Shown here: positions 1-5,654 of the stretch, one piece after another
Numbering within the stretch: position 1 is the stretch's first letter
Layout: each line of letters starts with the position of its first letter
Origin: JBOHER01 sp050701115
Lineage (GTDB): Bacteria; Actinomycetota; Actinomycetes; Mycobacteriales; Pseudonocardiaceae
Direction of reading: 5' to 3'
Length of the DNA stretch: 6,821 nucleotides
Assembly: GCA_050701115.1 (NCBI GenBank)
Contig: JBOHER010000402.1
Coordinates: 1-6,821, forward strand
The notes under the pieces: model-generated
The model's database searches: none
Told to the model about the DNA's origin: nothing
Seen by the model: only the letters and a program-made list of their open reading frames with translations
Made by a program: the position numbers and the translations under genes

Positions 1-111
1 GCCGGCGTCAACCCAGGTCCGCACCTCCACCGTGGGTTTGTCCGCGTAGCGCGCACCGGTCCACTCCCTCGCTCCGGCCTCCCGATCTCCGCGCAACCGC
101 CCGCACAGCAC
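1..111 (-). CDS. SRPBCC (polyketide cyclase/START-like) protein, N-terminal fragment
   Basis: This is a partial gene: 37 codons read on the minus strand from a GTG at 109-111 and continue past the left edge of the window. The later part reads EWTGARYADKPTVEVRTWVDAG. This resembles the start of SRPBCC-superfamily proteins, where a first beta strand of the type PTVEV-x-x-W-V/I-D-A precedes the helix containing a VW motif; that helix would lie outside the window. SRPBCC proteins form a helix-grip pocket for hydrophobic ligands and include aromatase/cyclases, but no specific activity can be assigned. Third codon positions are strongly G/C from the EWTG segment onward, which supports this frame over two overlapping ones. 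The start is uncertain: GTG 111 has no clear ribosome binding site, and TTG at 94-96 is another in-frame option. It lies 48 bp downstream of the HxlR stop in the same direction, so cotranscription is likely. The family call rests on a short stretch recognised by eye. Confidence 0.55.
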   Translation of the reverse strand, partial: MLCGRLRGDREAGAREWTGARYADKPTVEVRTWVDAG

Positions 112-159
112 GCCTCTGGCCGCTGGAGTTGCGTAAATAGACTCGCACTGTCGGGGCCT

Positions 160-612
160 TCAGGTGGGCGAGAACCTCCTCCGCACGTCGGGGCGTCGCC
201 TGAGCTTCTCCGGGTGTCCCGGCCCGATCCGCGCGCTGGTGTCCTCGGCGCGCATCGGCTCCCGGCATGCCGCGCAGACGACTTCGGCGTGGCTGTCGTG
301 CCCGCACCGGTCATGGTGGAAGGTGATCGGCGCGCCTTCCTCGCCCGCGAGCCAGCGGTCGCCCCACCGCGACATCGCCAGCAGAACACCGTAGAAGTCC
401 CGGCCTTTCTCGGTCAGCACGTACTCGTAGCGTTTCGGCGCGCTCGTGTAGAGCTGCCTCTCCAGCAAGCCCTCGGCGACCAGTCGGCGCAGCCGGTCGG
501 TCAGCGTGTTGCGGGCGATACCCAGCCCCTGCTGGAACTCGTCGAACCTGCGGATCCGGTGAAAGGCCTCCCGCAGCACCAGCGGCGTCCACCAGTCACC
601 CAGCAGGTCCAC
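160..612 (-). CDS. HxlR-family winged-helix transcriptional regulator, 5' end damaged
   Basis: The 150-residue frame reads DLLGDWWTPLVLREAF (2-17), RRFDEFQ (21-27), GIARNTLTDRLRRLVAEGLL (31-50) and RYEYVLTEKGRDF (61-73), then SRWGDRW (81-87). This is the classic HxlR winged helix, a dimeric DNA-binding domain often acting as a repressor that responds to reactive compounds. The tail carries C103, C113 and C116 (RCGH, then CAAC), the Cys pattern common in one HxlR subgroup and possibly metal-binding. The only usual start is GTG at 610-612, which falls inside the first conserved helix. The frame stays open upstream as LIQGHDRSVAAPRTV, resembling the family pattern C-S-V-A-R-x-x-D-L-L-G, until TAG at 661-663. 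No ATG, GTG or TTG occurs there. The true 5' end was therefore probably lost at the repeat array. The gene may be a pseudogene or may make a shortened protein. It probably shared an operon with the SRPBCC gene. Confidence 0.85.
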   Translation of the reverse strand: MDLLGDWWTPLVLREAFHRIRRFDEFQQGLGIARNTLTDRLRRLVAEGLLERQLYTSAPKRYEYVLTEKGRDFYGVLLAMSRWGDRWLAGEEGAPITFHHDRCGHDSHAEVVCAACREPMRAEDTSARIGPGHPEKLRRRPDVRRRFSPT

Positions 613-657
613 GGTCCGCGGCGCGGCGACCGAACGATCGTGACCTTGAATCAGCCG

Positions 658-739
658 CGTCTAGTTGGACACGATAACCCCGTCTAGTTGGACACAATAA
701 CTCCGTCTAGTTGGACACTAAGTTGGCGTCTAACAAGAC
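658..739. repeat. 23-bp-period direct repeat array, three strong units plus one degenerate
   Basis: The units start at 658, 681, 704 and 727, exactly 23 bp apart. The first three share the 15-base core CGTCTAGTTGGACAC. The first two also agree after the core as (G/A)ATAAC(C/T)C, while the third continues differently from 719. The fourth keeps only CGTCTA and then ACAAGAC. The core is itself roughly palindromic (GTC...GAC). The array sits between the divergent HxlR and DUF4143 genes, and each unit places a TAG in the HxlR reading frame or close to it. Two readings fit: transposase-binding repeats at the end of an IS21-like insertion sequence, a family known for several repeats near its ends, or an operator for a DNA-binding protein. 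No transposase gene is present in the window. Confidence 0.9.
705..739 (+). promoter_or_regulatory. Imperfect hairpin just upstream of the DUF4143 ATPase gene
   Basis: Bases 705-716 (GTCTAGTTGGAC) pair with 728-739 (GTCTAACAAGAC) across an 11-base loop. There are ten Watson-Crick pairs, one G-T pair (713/731) and one A-A mismatch (709/735). The stem ends 21 bases before the ATG at 761. It has no U-tract, so it does not look like an intrinsic terminator. It could be an operator dyad, a structure in the 5' leader of the mRNA, or part of a mobile-element end. The pairing is seen directly; the role is inference. Confidence 0.6.
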
Positions 740-760
740 AGCGGCGGTAGCATCTCTGAC

Positions 761-2020
761 ATGGGCGATCTGGTAGACGGTCTGATCTCACGTCATGCAC
801 GTGCTCTGGTGGATGAGGCCCTGGCAGATACACGTGTGGTGTTGGTCAACGGCGCTCGTCAAGCAGGGAAGAGCACGTTGGCAGAGATGATATCCGCGAC
901 TGCACCTGGCGCGGCCACCCGGAGCCTGGACGAACCGCAGTGGCTCTCGGCCGCGCGCGATGATCCAACCGGATTCGTCCAGCACGACGCACTGTTGGTC
1001 ATAGACGAGATTCAGCGCGCGCCGGAACTGTTTCTGCCCGTCAAGCATCAGGTAGACACTGATCGGCGGAACGGACGTTTCCTGCTGACCGGTTCGGCGC
1101 GAATCCTCGGCCTTAAGCAACTGCCCGACGCGCTGCCTGGGCGTATGGAGACCATCGAGTTGTGGCCGTTGTCCCAAGGAGAGATCGCTGGTCGTCACGA
1201 TCGCTTTGCTGAGCAGATCTTTACCCTTGCTGACCGCGGCTTGCCGAGCCTGCCCCACACCAACCGTGTCGACCTCGCTGAGCGGATCACCCGCGGTGGG
1301 TTTCCCGCGGCCGTCACGCGGACCGATCCACGGCGTCGGACCCGACTGCTGGCTGGCTATGTGCGGGACATGATCGACCGGGATATCCGCGAAATCTCTG
1401 ACATTGGCCGTGGCGACGAGCTACGACGACTATTGCAGCTGGTTGCCGCGCGTACTGGGCAGTTGGTGGTCGCGCAGCAACTGGCGAGCGACCTGAAGAT
1501 AGCCGGCCGCACGGTTTTGCGTTATCTGGAGCTGTGTGAAGAAATCTTTCTGACCAAGCGGATCCCCGCTTGGTCGTCCAATCTTGGCAAGCGTGTCATA
1601 TCGACGCCCAAGATTGCGTTCGTCGATTCGGGCATCGCCGCGTACCTATTGGGGCAGAGCGCAGCGAGGCTATCCGAGTTGACCAGCACGATGATCGGTC
1701 CTCTCATGGAGGGCTTCGTCGTCATGGAGCTGGCGCGTCAGCTCACCTGGTCGAATGAGGAGATCCGGCTGTTTCATTACCGCACCAAGGACAAGATCGA
1801 GGTCGACGCGATCCTGGAGACCAACGACGGGCGCATTGCCGCTGTCGAGGTGAAGGCGTCGGCCACCGTGACAAGCGCCGACTTTCGCGGCCTGCGTCAC
1901 CTCGAGAGTCAAGCTCGCGGCGCGTTCACCTGCGGCGTGGTGCTCTACACCGGTACTGAGTCCATCAGCTTCGGCCCGCGACTCAAAGCGTTGCCCGTTT
2001 CTGCCCTGTGGCATATGTGA
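761..2020 (+). CDS. AAA-family ATPase with C-terminal DUF4143 domain
   Basis: The protein has 419 residues, a normal length for this family. The N-terminal ATPase domain (AAA_14 type) shows Walker A GARQAGKST (31-39), Walker B LLVIDEIQ (78-85) and a sensor-1-like RFLLTGSAR (106-114). RGGFPAAV and RDMIDRDIREI lead into a winged-helix-like middle part and the DUF4143 region (about 215-370). Near the end, EVDAIL and AAVEVKAS place D349, E363 and K365 in a PD-(D/E)xK nuclease-like pattern, typical of DUF4143. These ATPases are widespread, often horizontally transferred and of unknown cellular role; nuclease activity has not been generally shown. ATG 761 suits the family start (short lead, then ISRHARALVDEALADT), but the ribosome binding site is weak. 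The gene stands alone, with a repeat array 5' of it and another repeat pair 3'. Its G+C is lower than its neighbours: bases 1561-1620 hold 33 G/C of 60, against 42 of 60 at 4861-4920. That suggests transfer. The product is probably cytoplasmic. Confidence 0.9.
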   Translation: MGDLVDGLISRHARALVDEALADTRVVLVNGARQAGKSTLAEMISATAPGAATRSLDEPQWLSAARDDPTGFVQHDALLVIDEIQRAPELFLPVKHQVDTDRRNGRFLLTGSARILGLKQLPDALPGRMETIELWPLSQGEIAGRHDRFAEQIFTLADRGLPSLPHTNRVDLAERITRGGFPAAVTRTDPRRRTRLLAGYVRDMIDRDIREISDIGRGDELRRLLQLVAARTGQLVVAQQLASDLKIAGRTVLRYLELCEEIFLTKRIPAWSSNLGKRVISTPKIAFVDSGIAAYLLGQSAARLSELTSTMIGPLMEGFVVMELARQLTWSNEEIRLFHYRTKDKIEVDAILETNDGRIAAVEVKASATVTSADFRGLRHLESQARGAFTCGVVLYTGTESISFGPRLKALPVSALWHM

Positions 2021-2025
2021 CATAT
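2013..2025. repeat. Short perfect palindrome ATATGTGACATAT over a stop codon
   Basis: ATATGT (2013-2018) and ACATAT (2020-2025) are exact inverted repeats around G2019. They overlap the last codons and the TGA stop of the DUF4143 ATPase gene. The patch is strikingly A/T-rich in this genome. It lacks the G/C stem and T-run of an intrinsic terminator. It could be a regulatory-protein site or simple chance. Confidence 0.35.
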
Positions 2026-2176
2026 ATCGGCGGAAACCGGTGATTACAACGACTTGGTTGGTCATGACCCCGTCGGGTGTCACGTTGGCCGGGAGGCCGG
2101 TGAGGTAGGCGTCTACTCCGCACGTCAGCCACGCGATCAGGGTGGGGTGAAGGTCGCCGTGCGCTACGCTGGTCAA
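2021..2176 (-). other. Intergenic stretch with a possible degraded reading frame
   Basis: No convincing gene fills the 223 bases between the ATPase stop and the next start. On the minus strand a frame opens at TTG 2174-2176 and reads SVAHGDLHPTLIAWLTCGVD and then AYLTGLPANVTPDGVMTNQV, which has a protein-like composition, before running antisense into the ATPase gene. I do not recognise the family. It may be the leftover N-terminus of a gene cut when the ATPase segment was placed here, or chance. A 10-base palindrome GGTCATGACC lies at 2060-2069. No ribosome binding site decides the start. Confidence 0.25.
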
Positions 2177-2178
2177 GC

Positions 2179-2214
2179 GTCACAAGCGCGATCTTCGGTG
2201 TCATAAGGGCGATC
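2179..2214. repeat. Pair of 15-base direct repeats with 21-bp period
   Basis: GTCACAAGCGCGATC (2179-2193) and GTCATAAGGGCGATC (2200-2214) agree at 13 of 15 positions and start 21 bp apart. They lie 30 bp or more upstream of the BTAD regulator start. The two-turn spacing suits either tandem protein-binding sites, for example for a SARP-type regulator that recognises direct repeats (SARP repeats are usually spaced 11 or 22 bp), or the internal repeats of an insertion-sequence end. A poorer third copy may exist around 2225-2240 (GTCGAGAGGGGCGCTG). Confidence 0.6.
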
Positions 2215-2227
2215 CGCGGTCCTGGTC

Positions 2228-2235
2228 GAGAGGGG
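2228..2235 (+). promoter_or_regulatory. Ribosome binding site of the BTAD-STAND regulator
   Basis: GAGAGGGG ends eight bases before ATG 2244. It is a purine-rich match to the Shine-Dalgarno region and supports this start, which also places the conserved DVRVLGQLEV strand nine residues into the protein, as usual for the family. Confidence 0.6.
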
Positions 2236-2243
2236 CGCTGGGC

Positions 2244-5200
2244 ATGGGCTGGCCCCGTCCGTTAGACGTACGCGTGCTGGGGCAGCTTGAGGTGTATCGC
2301 GACAATCGGATGGTCGCCATCGCAGGCGCCAAACCCAGGGCGGTGCTCAGCCTGCTCGGCCTGTACGCCGGACGGGTCGTCTCTGCTGACGTGCTGCTCG
2401 AACTGCTCTGGGGAGACGATCCGCCACGGACCGCCACCAAGGCACTGCAAACCCACGTGTCGGCGTTGCGTCGCAGCCTTGGTGACGGGGTGGTCCTCAC
2501 GAAGGGCGCGGGGTGGCTGCTTGCCGGCGCTTCCACGGACGCGTCGCGCTTCGAGGCAGCCGCCTCTGCTGGACGGGACGCCACCCGAATGGGGGACGCA
2601 GCCTCGGCGGTGTTGGCGTTCTCCGAGGCGCTCGAGGGCTGGCGCGGACCGCCCGATCTGCCGAACACACCGCGGGCTCGGTCGGAAGTCGCCCGGTGGA
2701 TCGAGGAACGCGACACCCTCGTGGAGGACAGGGTCGATGCGTTGCTCGCGTGCGGTGAGGCTGCCGAGTTGGTCGGTGAGCTGGAGTCGGCGGTCGCGGA
2801 AGCACCGCTGCGCGAGCGGCGCTGGTCGCAGCTGATGCTCGCACTGTATCGGGCGGGCCGCCAGGCCGACGCGCTCGGCGCATACCAGCGCGCGCGGAGG
2901 TTGCTGTCCGACCAGCTCGGCGTGCAGCCAGGCCCCGAACTGCGCAGGCTCGAGGCCGAGATTCTTGGCCACGATCCTGGCTTGGCGGCTCCTGAGCGGG
3001 CCGCACGTTCGGCGGCAACACTGGCTGAGGCCCCGCCCGTCTTCCTCGAAGCGACCGGCGTGCTGCCGGTGCAACGCACCACCTTCGTCGGCAGGCATGA
3101 CGAGCTGACCCGCATCGACGGGCTGCTGCGCAGTGCTGTCGCCGACCCCCTGCGAGGGTCTCACCCCCACCGGCACTCCCTCATCACGATCGTCGGTCCG
3201 GGTGGGGTCGGCAAGACCCGGCTGGCGGTCACGGCAGCCGAATCGGCGGCCCGGCTGTTTCGGGCAGGCGTCGTGTTCGTCGATCTCGTTCCGGTGCGTT
3301 CGATGTTCGTCATCCAGTCGGTCGCCGCCGCGCTCGGCATCGCCGAGCGGCCGCAGCAATCCCTGGAGGTAGCCATTCACGACCATCTCGGGCAAGGCAG
3401 GTGGATGCTCGTCCTCGACAACTGCGAGCACGTTCTCGAACCGGTCTCCGCGTTCGCGGACGGCTTGGGGACCGCCTGTCCCGGCGTGGTCGTGCTGGCG
3501 ACGAGCAGGGAGCGGCTCGGTGCGCTCGGCGAGCGGGTTATCACCGCGCCCCCGCTCGCGCTGGTCGCCCCCGGAACCGGCGAGTCAAAGGGCTCGGAAG
3601 CGGCGACTCTTTTCCTTGAGCGCGCCAGGGCGGTCGAGCCGGACTTCGACCCCGAGCCCGATCTGGTCGGTCAGGTGTGTGCTCGCCTCGACGGCATCCC
3701 GCTCGCGATCGAGCTGGCCGCGGTCCGCTGCGCGTCGCTCGGCGTCGACGGCGTGCTGGCCGGGCTGGATGACCGGATGCGGTTGCTCATGGGAGCCCGA
3801 GGCGTGACAGAACGGCACCGTTCGTTGCGTGCGGTGCTCGACTGGAGTCATGACCTGCTCGACGATGAGGAGCAGGCGACGTTCCGGCGAGTGTCGGTGT
3901 TCGCCGGTGGCTTCGACCTGGATTCGGCCACCGCGGTCGCCGCAGGCGACATGGACGTCACTGCCTGCACGCTGACCCCGTCGGGGCTTGCCGATCTCGT
4001 TGGCCGCCTGGCTGACAAGAACCTGCTGGTGCACCGGCAAAAGCAGGGACGAAGCCGCTGGCGGTTGCTGGAGATCGTGAAGGTGTATGCGCGCGAGCGA
4101 CTGGCGGCGAGCGGGGAGGAAGCCCTACTGCGCGAGCGGCACTTGCGATGGGCAGCGGCCACAGCCGAACGGTTGGAAGATCGGATGGCAGCGGACCAAG
4201 CCTGGCGTGACGAGTTCGACGCGGTTGCCGACGACCTGCGGGCAGCACTCTCGCCCCCGGTACGCAGGGACGACGTGGCGCACCGGCTGGCACGCGCGCT
4301 CGGACACCTCGCCTACGCCCGCGGCTTCCTTGCCGAGGCCCGTCAGCACTATCGGGAGGCGGCGGCCCACGCGTCGGGTCGTGCCGCGGTGGAGGCGCTG
4401 CACGTGGCCGCCGGTGTCGCGTTCGCCGAGATGCGGCACAACGTCGCCTACGAGTTGCTGCTCGACGCGGCGGAGCGGTCGGCCGCGGCAGGTGAACACG
4501 CCGCGCAGTCGATCGCGCTGGCCTCCGCGGTGGTGCTCGGTGCCCGATGCCCAGGGGGTTTCCCGGAGCCGCCGTCGGACGCCCGGCTCAGTGAACTGCT
4601 CGACCAGGCGCGGGCGGTCGCGGACGATTCCTCGCTCGTCGCCGCCCACGTCGCGGCCGCAAGGGCGTGGACGGCCAACCCCGCGCGCGCAAGGTGCGAC
4701 GGTCCGCTCGGGGAGCAGGCCCTTGCCGCGGCAAGGCGAGCGCAGGACCCCGTGCTGATCAGCGCGGCACTGGACGGCGTCACCACCGTCGCACTCGGCG
4801 AAGGCCGGTTCCGGAGAGCCGCCCTGCTGGCCGGTCAACGGCTCGAACTGCTCGACCGGCTGGCGCGGCACGACCCCCGCGCGGGCGGCGAGATCGTGGA
4901 TATCTTCCACATGGTCACCGAGACCGCGCTCGCGGCTGGTGATCTGCCCGGCGCGCTGGCCGCGGCGCAGCGCGCGCGGGACGACAGCCTCGCCAGGGGG
5001 GTGCCGATGCTGGCGTCGAGCAGGCTCGTGCTGCCCTTCGCGCTGTGCGGCGCGTTCGACGACGTGCTTGGCGAGGCCACCGAGATGCGGGACGCGTGGG
5101 AACGGGCCGGCAGGCCGCCAGCTGGGTGGATGGCACCGGCCGTGTACGCCACCGCTCTCGTCTGCGGCTTGACCGGCGATGCGGGTGGCTTCCAGACCTG

Positions 5201-5654
5201 GTCGGCGTGGGCTCGCGAGGTGACCAAGGATCCGCGAGTGCAGGGCTTCGCGCCGTTCGTCGACGGCCGGGTCGCGCTCAACGCGGGCCGGATCTCCGAC
5301 GCCGTCGCGACCGCGGACGCGCTGCCTGCCCACTACCTGGGCAAGTTCGACGCCTACGCCCGCGCGATCGCTGCCGAGATCGCGGTGGTCGCAGGCCTGC
5401 CCGATGCTGCCCAGCGCCTCGGTGCCGCGGCAGCGGCAGGCGAGGAGAACGACTGGGCGGCGGCGTGCCTGGTGCGCGCTGAGGGGCGGCTGCGTGGCGA
5501 CCGCGATGCGCTCGAGCGGTCCGTCGCTCGGTGGGAGCGCATCGAGGCCCGGTTCGAACGCGCGTGCACCCTGCTGCTGATCGACGCCCGCGCGGACGAA
5601 GGCCTCGCCGAATTGAACGCCCTCGGCTGCCCGCTGCCGGTTGGAGCGTCGTGA
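2244..5654 (+). CDS. AfsR/SARP-type BTAD transcriptional regulator with STAND ATPase and helical-repeat domain
   Basis: The 1136-residue protein has four parts. An OmpR-like winged helix (about 9-94) begins VRVLGQLEV and includes KALQTHVSALRRSLG. A BTAD helical domain (about 97-243) contains ALYRAGRQADALGAYQRARR. A STAND NTPase follows after TTFVGRHDEL (279-288): Walker A VGPGGVGKTR (317-326), Walker B WMLVLDNCEH (387-396), sensor-like LATSRE (418-423), GIPLAIELAA (484-493) and a winged-helix segment with RHRSLRAVLDWSHDLL (524-539). Finally an Ala-rich, TPR-like solenoid runs from about 630 to the end. Such proteins bind DNA through the N-terminus and use ATP-dependent assembly to activate transcription, often of antibiotic clusters; the target here is unknown. 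No C-terminal LuxR helix-turn-helix is present, although the last stretch (RFERACTLLL, ELNALGCPLP) resembles the segment before that domain in LAL regulators. The stop overlaps the next gene, implying coordinated production. The repeat pair at 2179-2214 could be its control site. Confidence 0.93.
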   Translation: MGWPRPLDVRVLGQLEVYRDNRMVAIAGAKPRAVLSLLGLYAGRVVSADVLLELLWGDDPPRTATKALQTHVSALRRSLGDGVVLTKGAGWLLAGASTDASRFEAAASAGRDATRMGDAASAVLAFSEALEGWRGPPDLPNTPRARSEVARWIEERDTLVEDRVDALLACGEAAELVGELESAVAEAPLRERRWSQLMLALYRAGRQADALGAYQRARRLLSDQLGVQPGPELRRLEAEILGHDPGLAAPERAARSAATLAEAPPVFLEATGVLPVQRTTFVGRHDELTRIDGLLRSAVADPLRGSHPHRHSLITIVGPGGVGKTRLAVTAAESAARLFRAGVVFVDLVPVRSMFVIQSVAAALGIAERPQQSLEVAIHDHLGQGRWMLVLDNCEHVLEPVSAFADGLGTACPGVVVLATSRERLGALGERVITAPPLALVAPGTGESKGSEAATLFLERARAVEPDFDPEPDLVGQVCARLDGIPLAIELAAVRCASLGVDGVLAGLDDRMRLLMGARGVTERHRSLRAVLDWSHDLLDDEEQATFRRVSVFAGGFDLDSATAVAAGDMDVTACTLTPSGLADLVGRLADKNLLVHRQKQGRSRWRLLEIVKVYARERLAASGEEALLRERHLRWAAATAERLEDRMAADQAWRDEFDAVADDLRAALSPPVRRDDVAHRLARALGHLAYARGFLAEARQHYREAAAHASGRAAVEALHVAAGVAFAEMRHNVAYELLLDAAERSAAAGEHAAQSIALASAVVLGARCPGGFPEPPSDARLSELLDQARAVADDSSLVAAHVAAARAWTANPARARCDGPLGEQALAAARRAQDPVLISAALDGVTTVALGEGRFRRAALLAGQRLELLDRLARHDPRAGGEIVDIFHMVTETALAAGDLPGALAAAQRARDDSLARGVPMLASSRLVLPFALCGAFDDVLGEATEMRDAWERAGRPPAGWMAPAVYATALVCGLTGDAGGFQTWSAWAREVTKDPRVQGFAPFVDGRVALNAGRISDAVATADALPAHYLGKFDAYARAIAAEIAVVAGLPDAAQRLGAAAAAGEENDWAAACLVRAEGRLRGDRDALERSVARWERIEARFERACTLLLIDARADEGLAELNALGCPLPVGAS

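Noticed and set aside
126..144. GAGT/ACTC inverted repeat with an A/T-rich centre between the HxlR stop and the SRPBCC start, with a CTATTTA on the minus strand that resembles a -10 box.
   Set aside because: The arms are only four bases long and no suitable -35 box lies at the right distance, so it is not distinguishable from chance.
658..739. CRISPR array.
   Set aside because: The unit of 23 bp has an almost constant tail and no unique spacers of normal length, and no cas gene is present.
711..753. Promoter boxes for the DUF4143 gene, for example TTGGAC at 711-716 or TTGGCG at 723-728 with TAGCAT at 748-753.
   Set aside because: The first has no -10 box at normal spacing and the second needs a 19-base spacer. 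Neither is strong enough to annotate.
2026..2044. CGG-AAA-CCG hairpin after the ATPase stop as a terminator.
   Set aside because: The continuous stem is only three pairs, outer pairs contain mismatches, and there is no T-run.
2262..3431. Long minus-strand frames opposite the BTAD regulator, and a similar one at 4125-5333.
   Set aside because: They are by-products of high-G+C codon usage. They have no recognisable domains, while the plus-strand frame carries a full set of conserved motifs.
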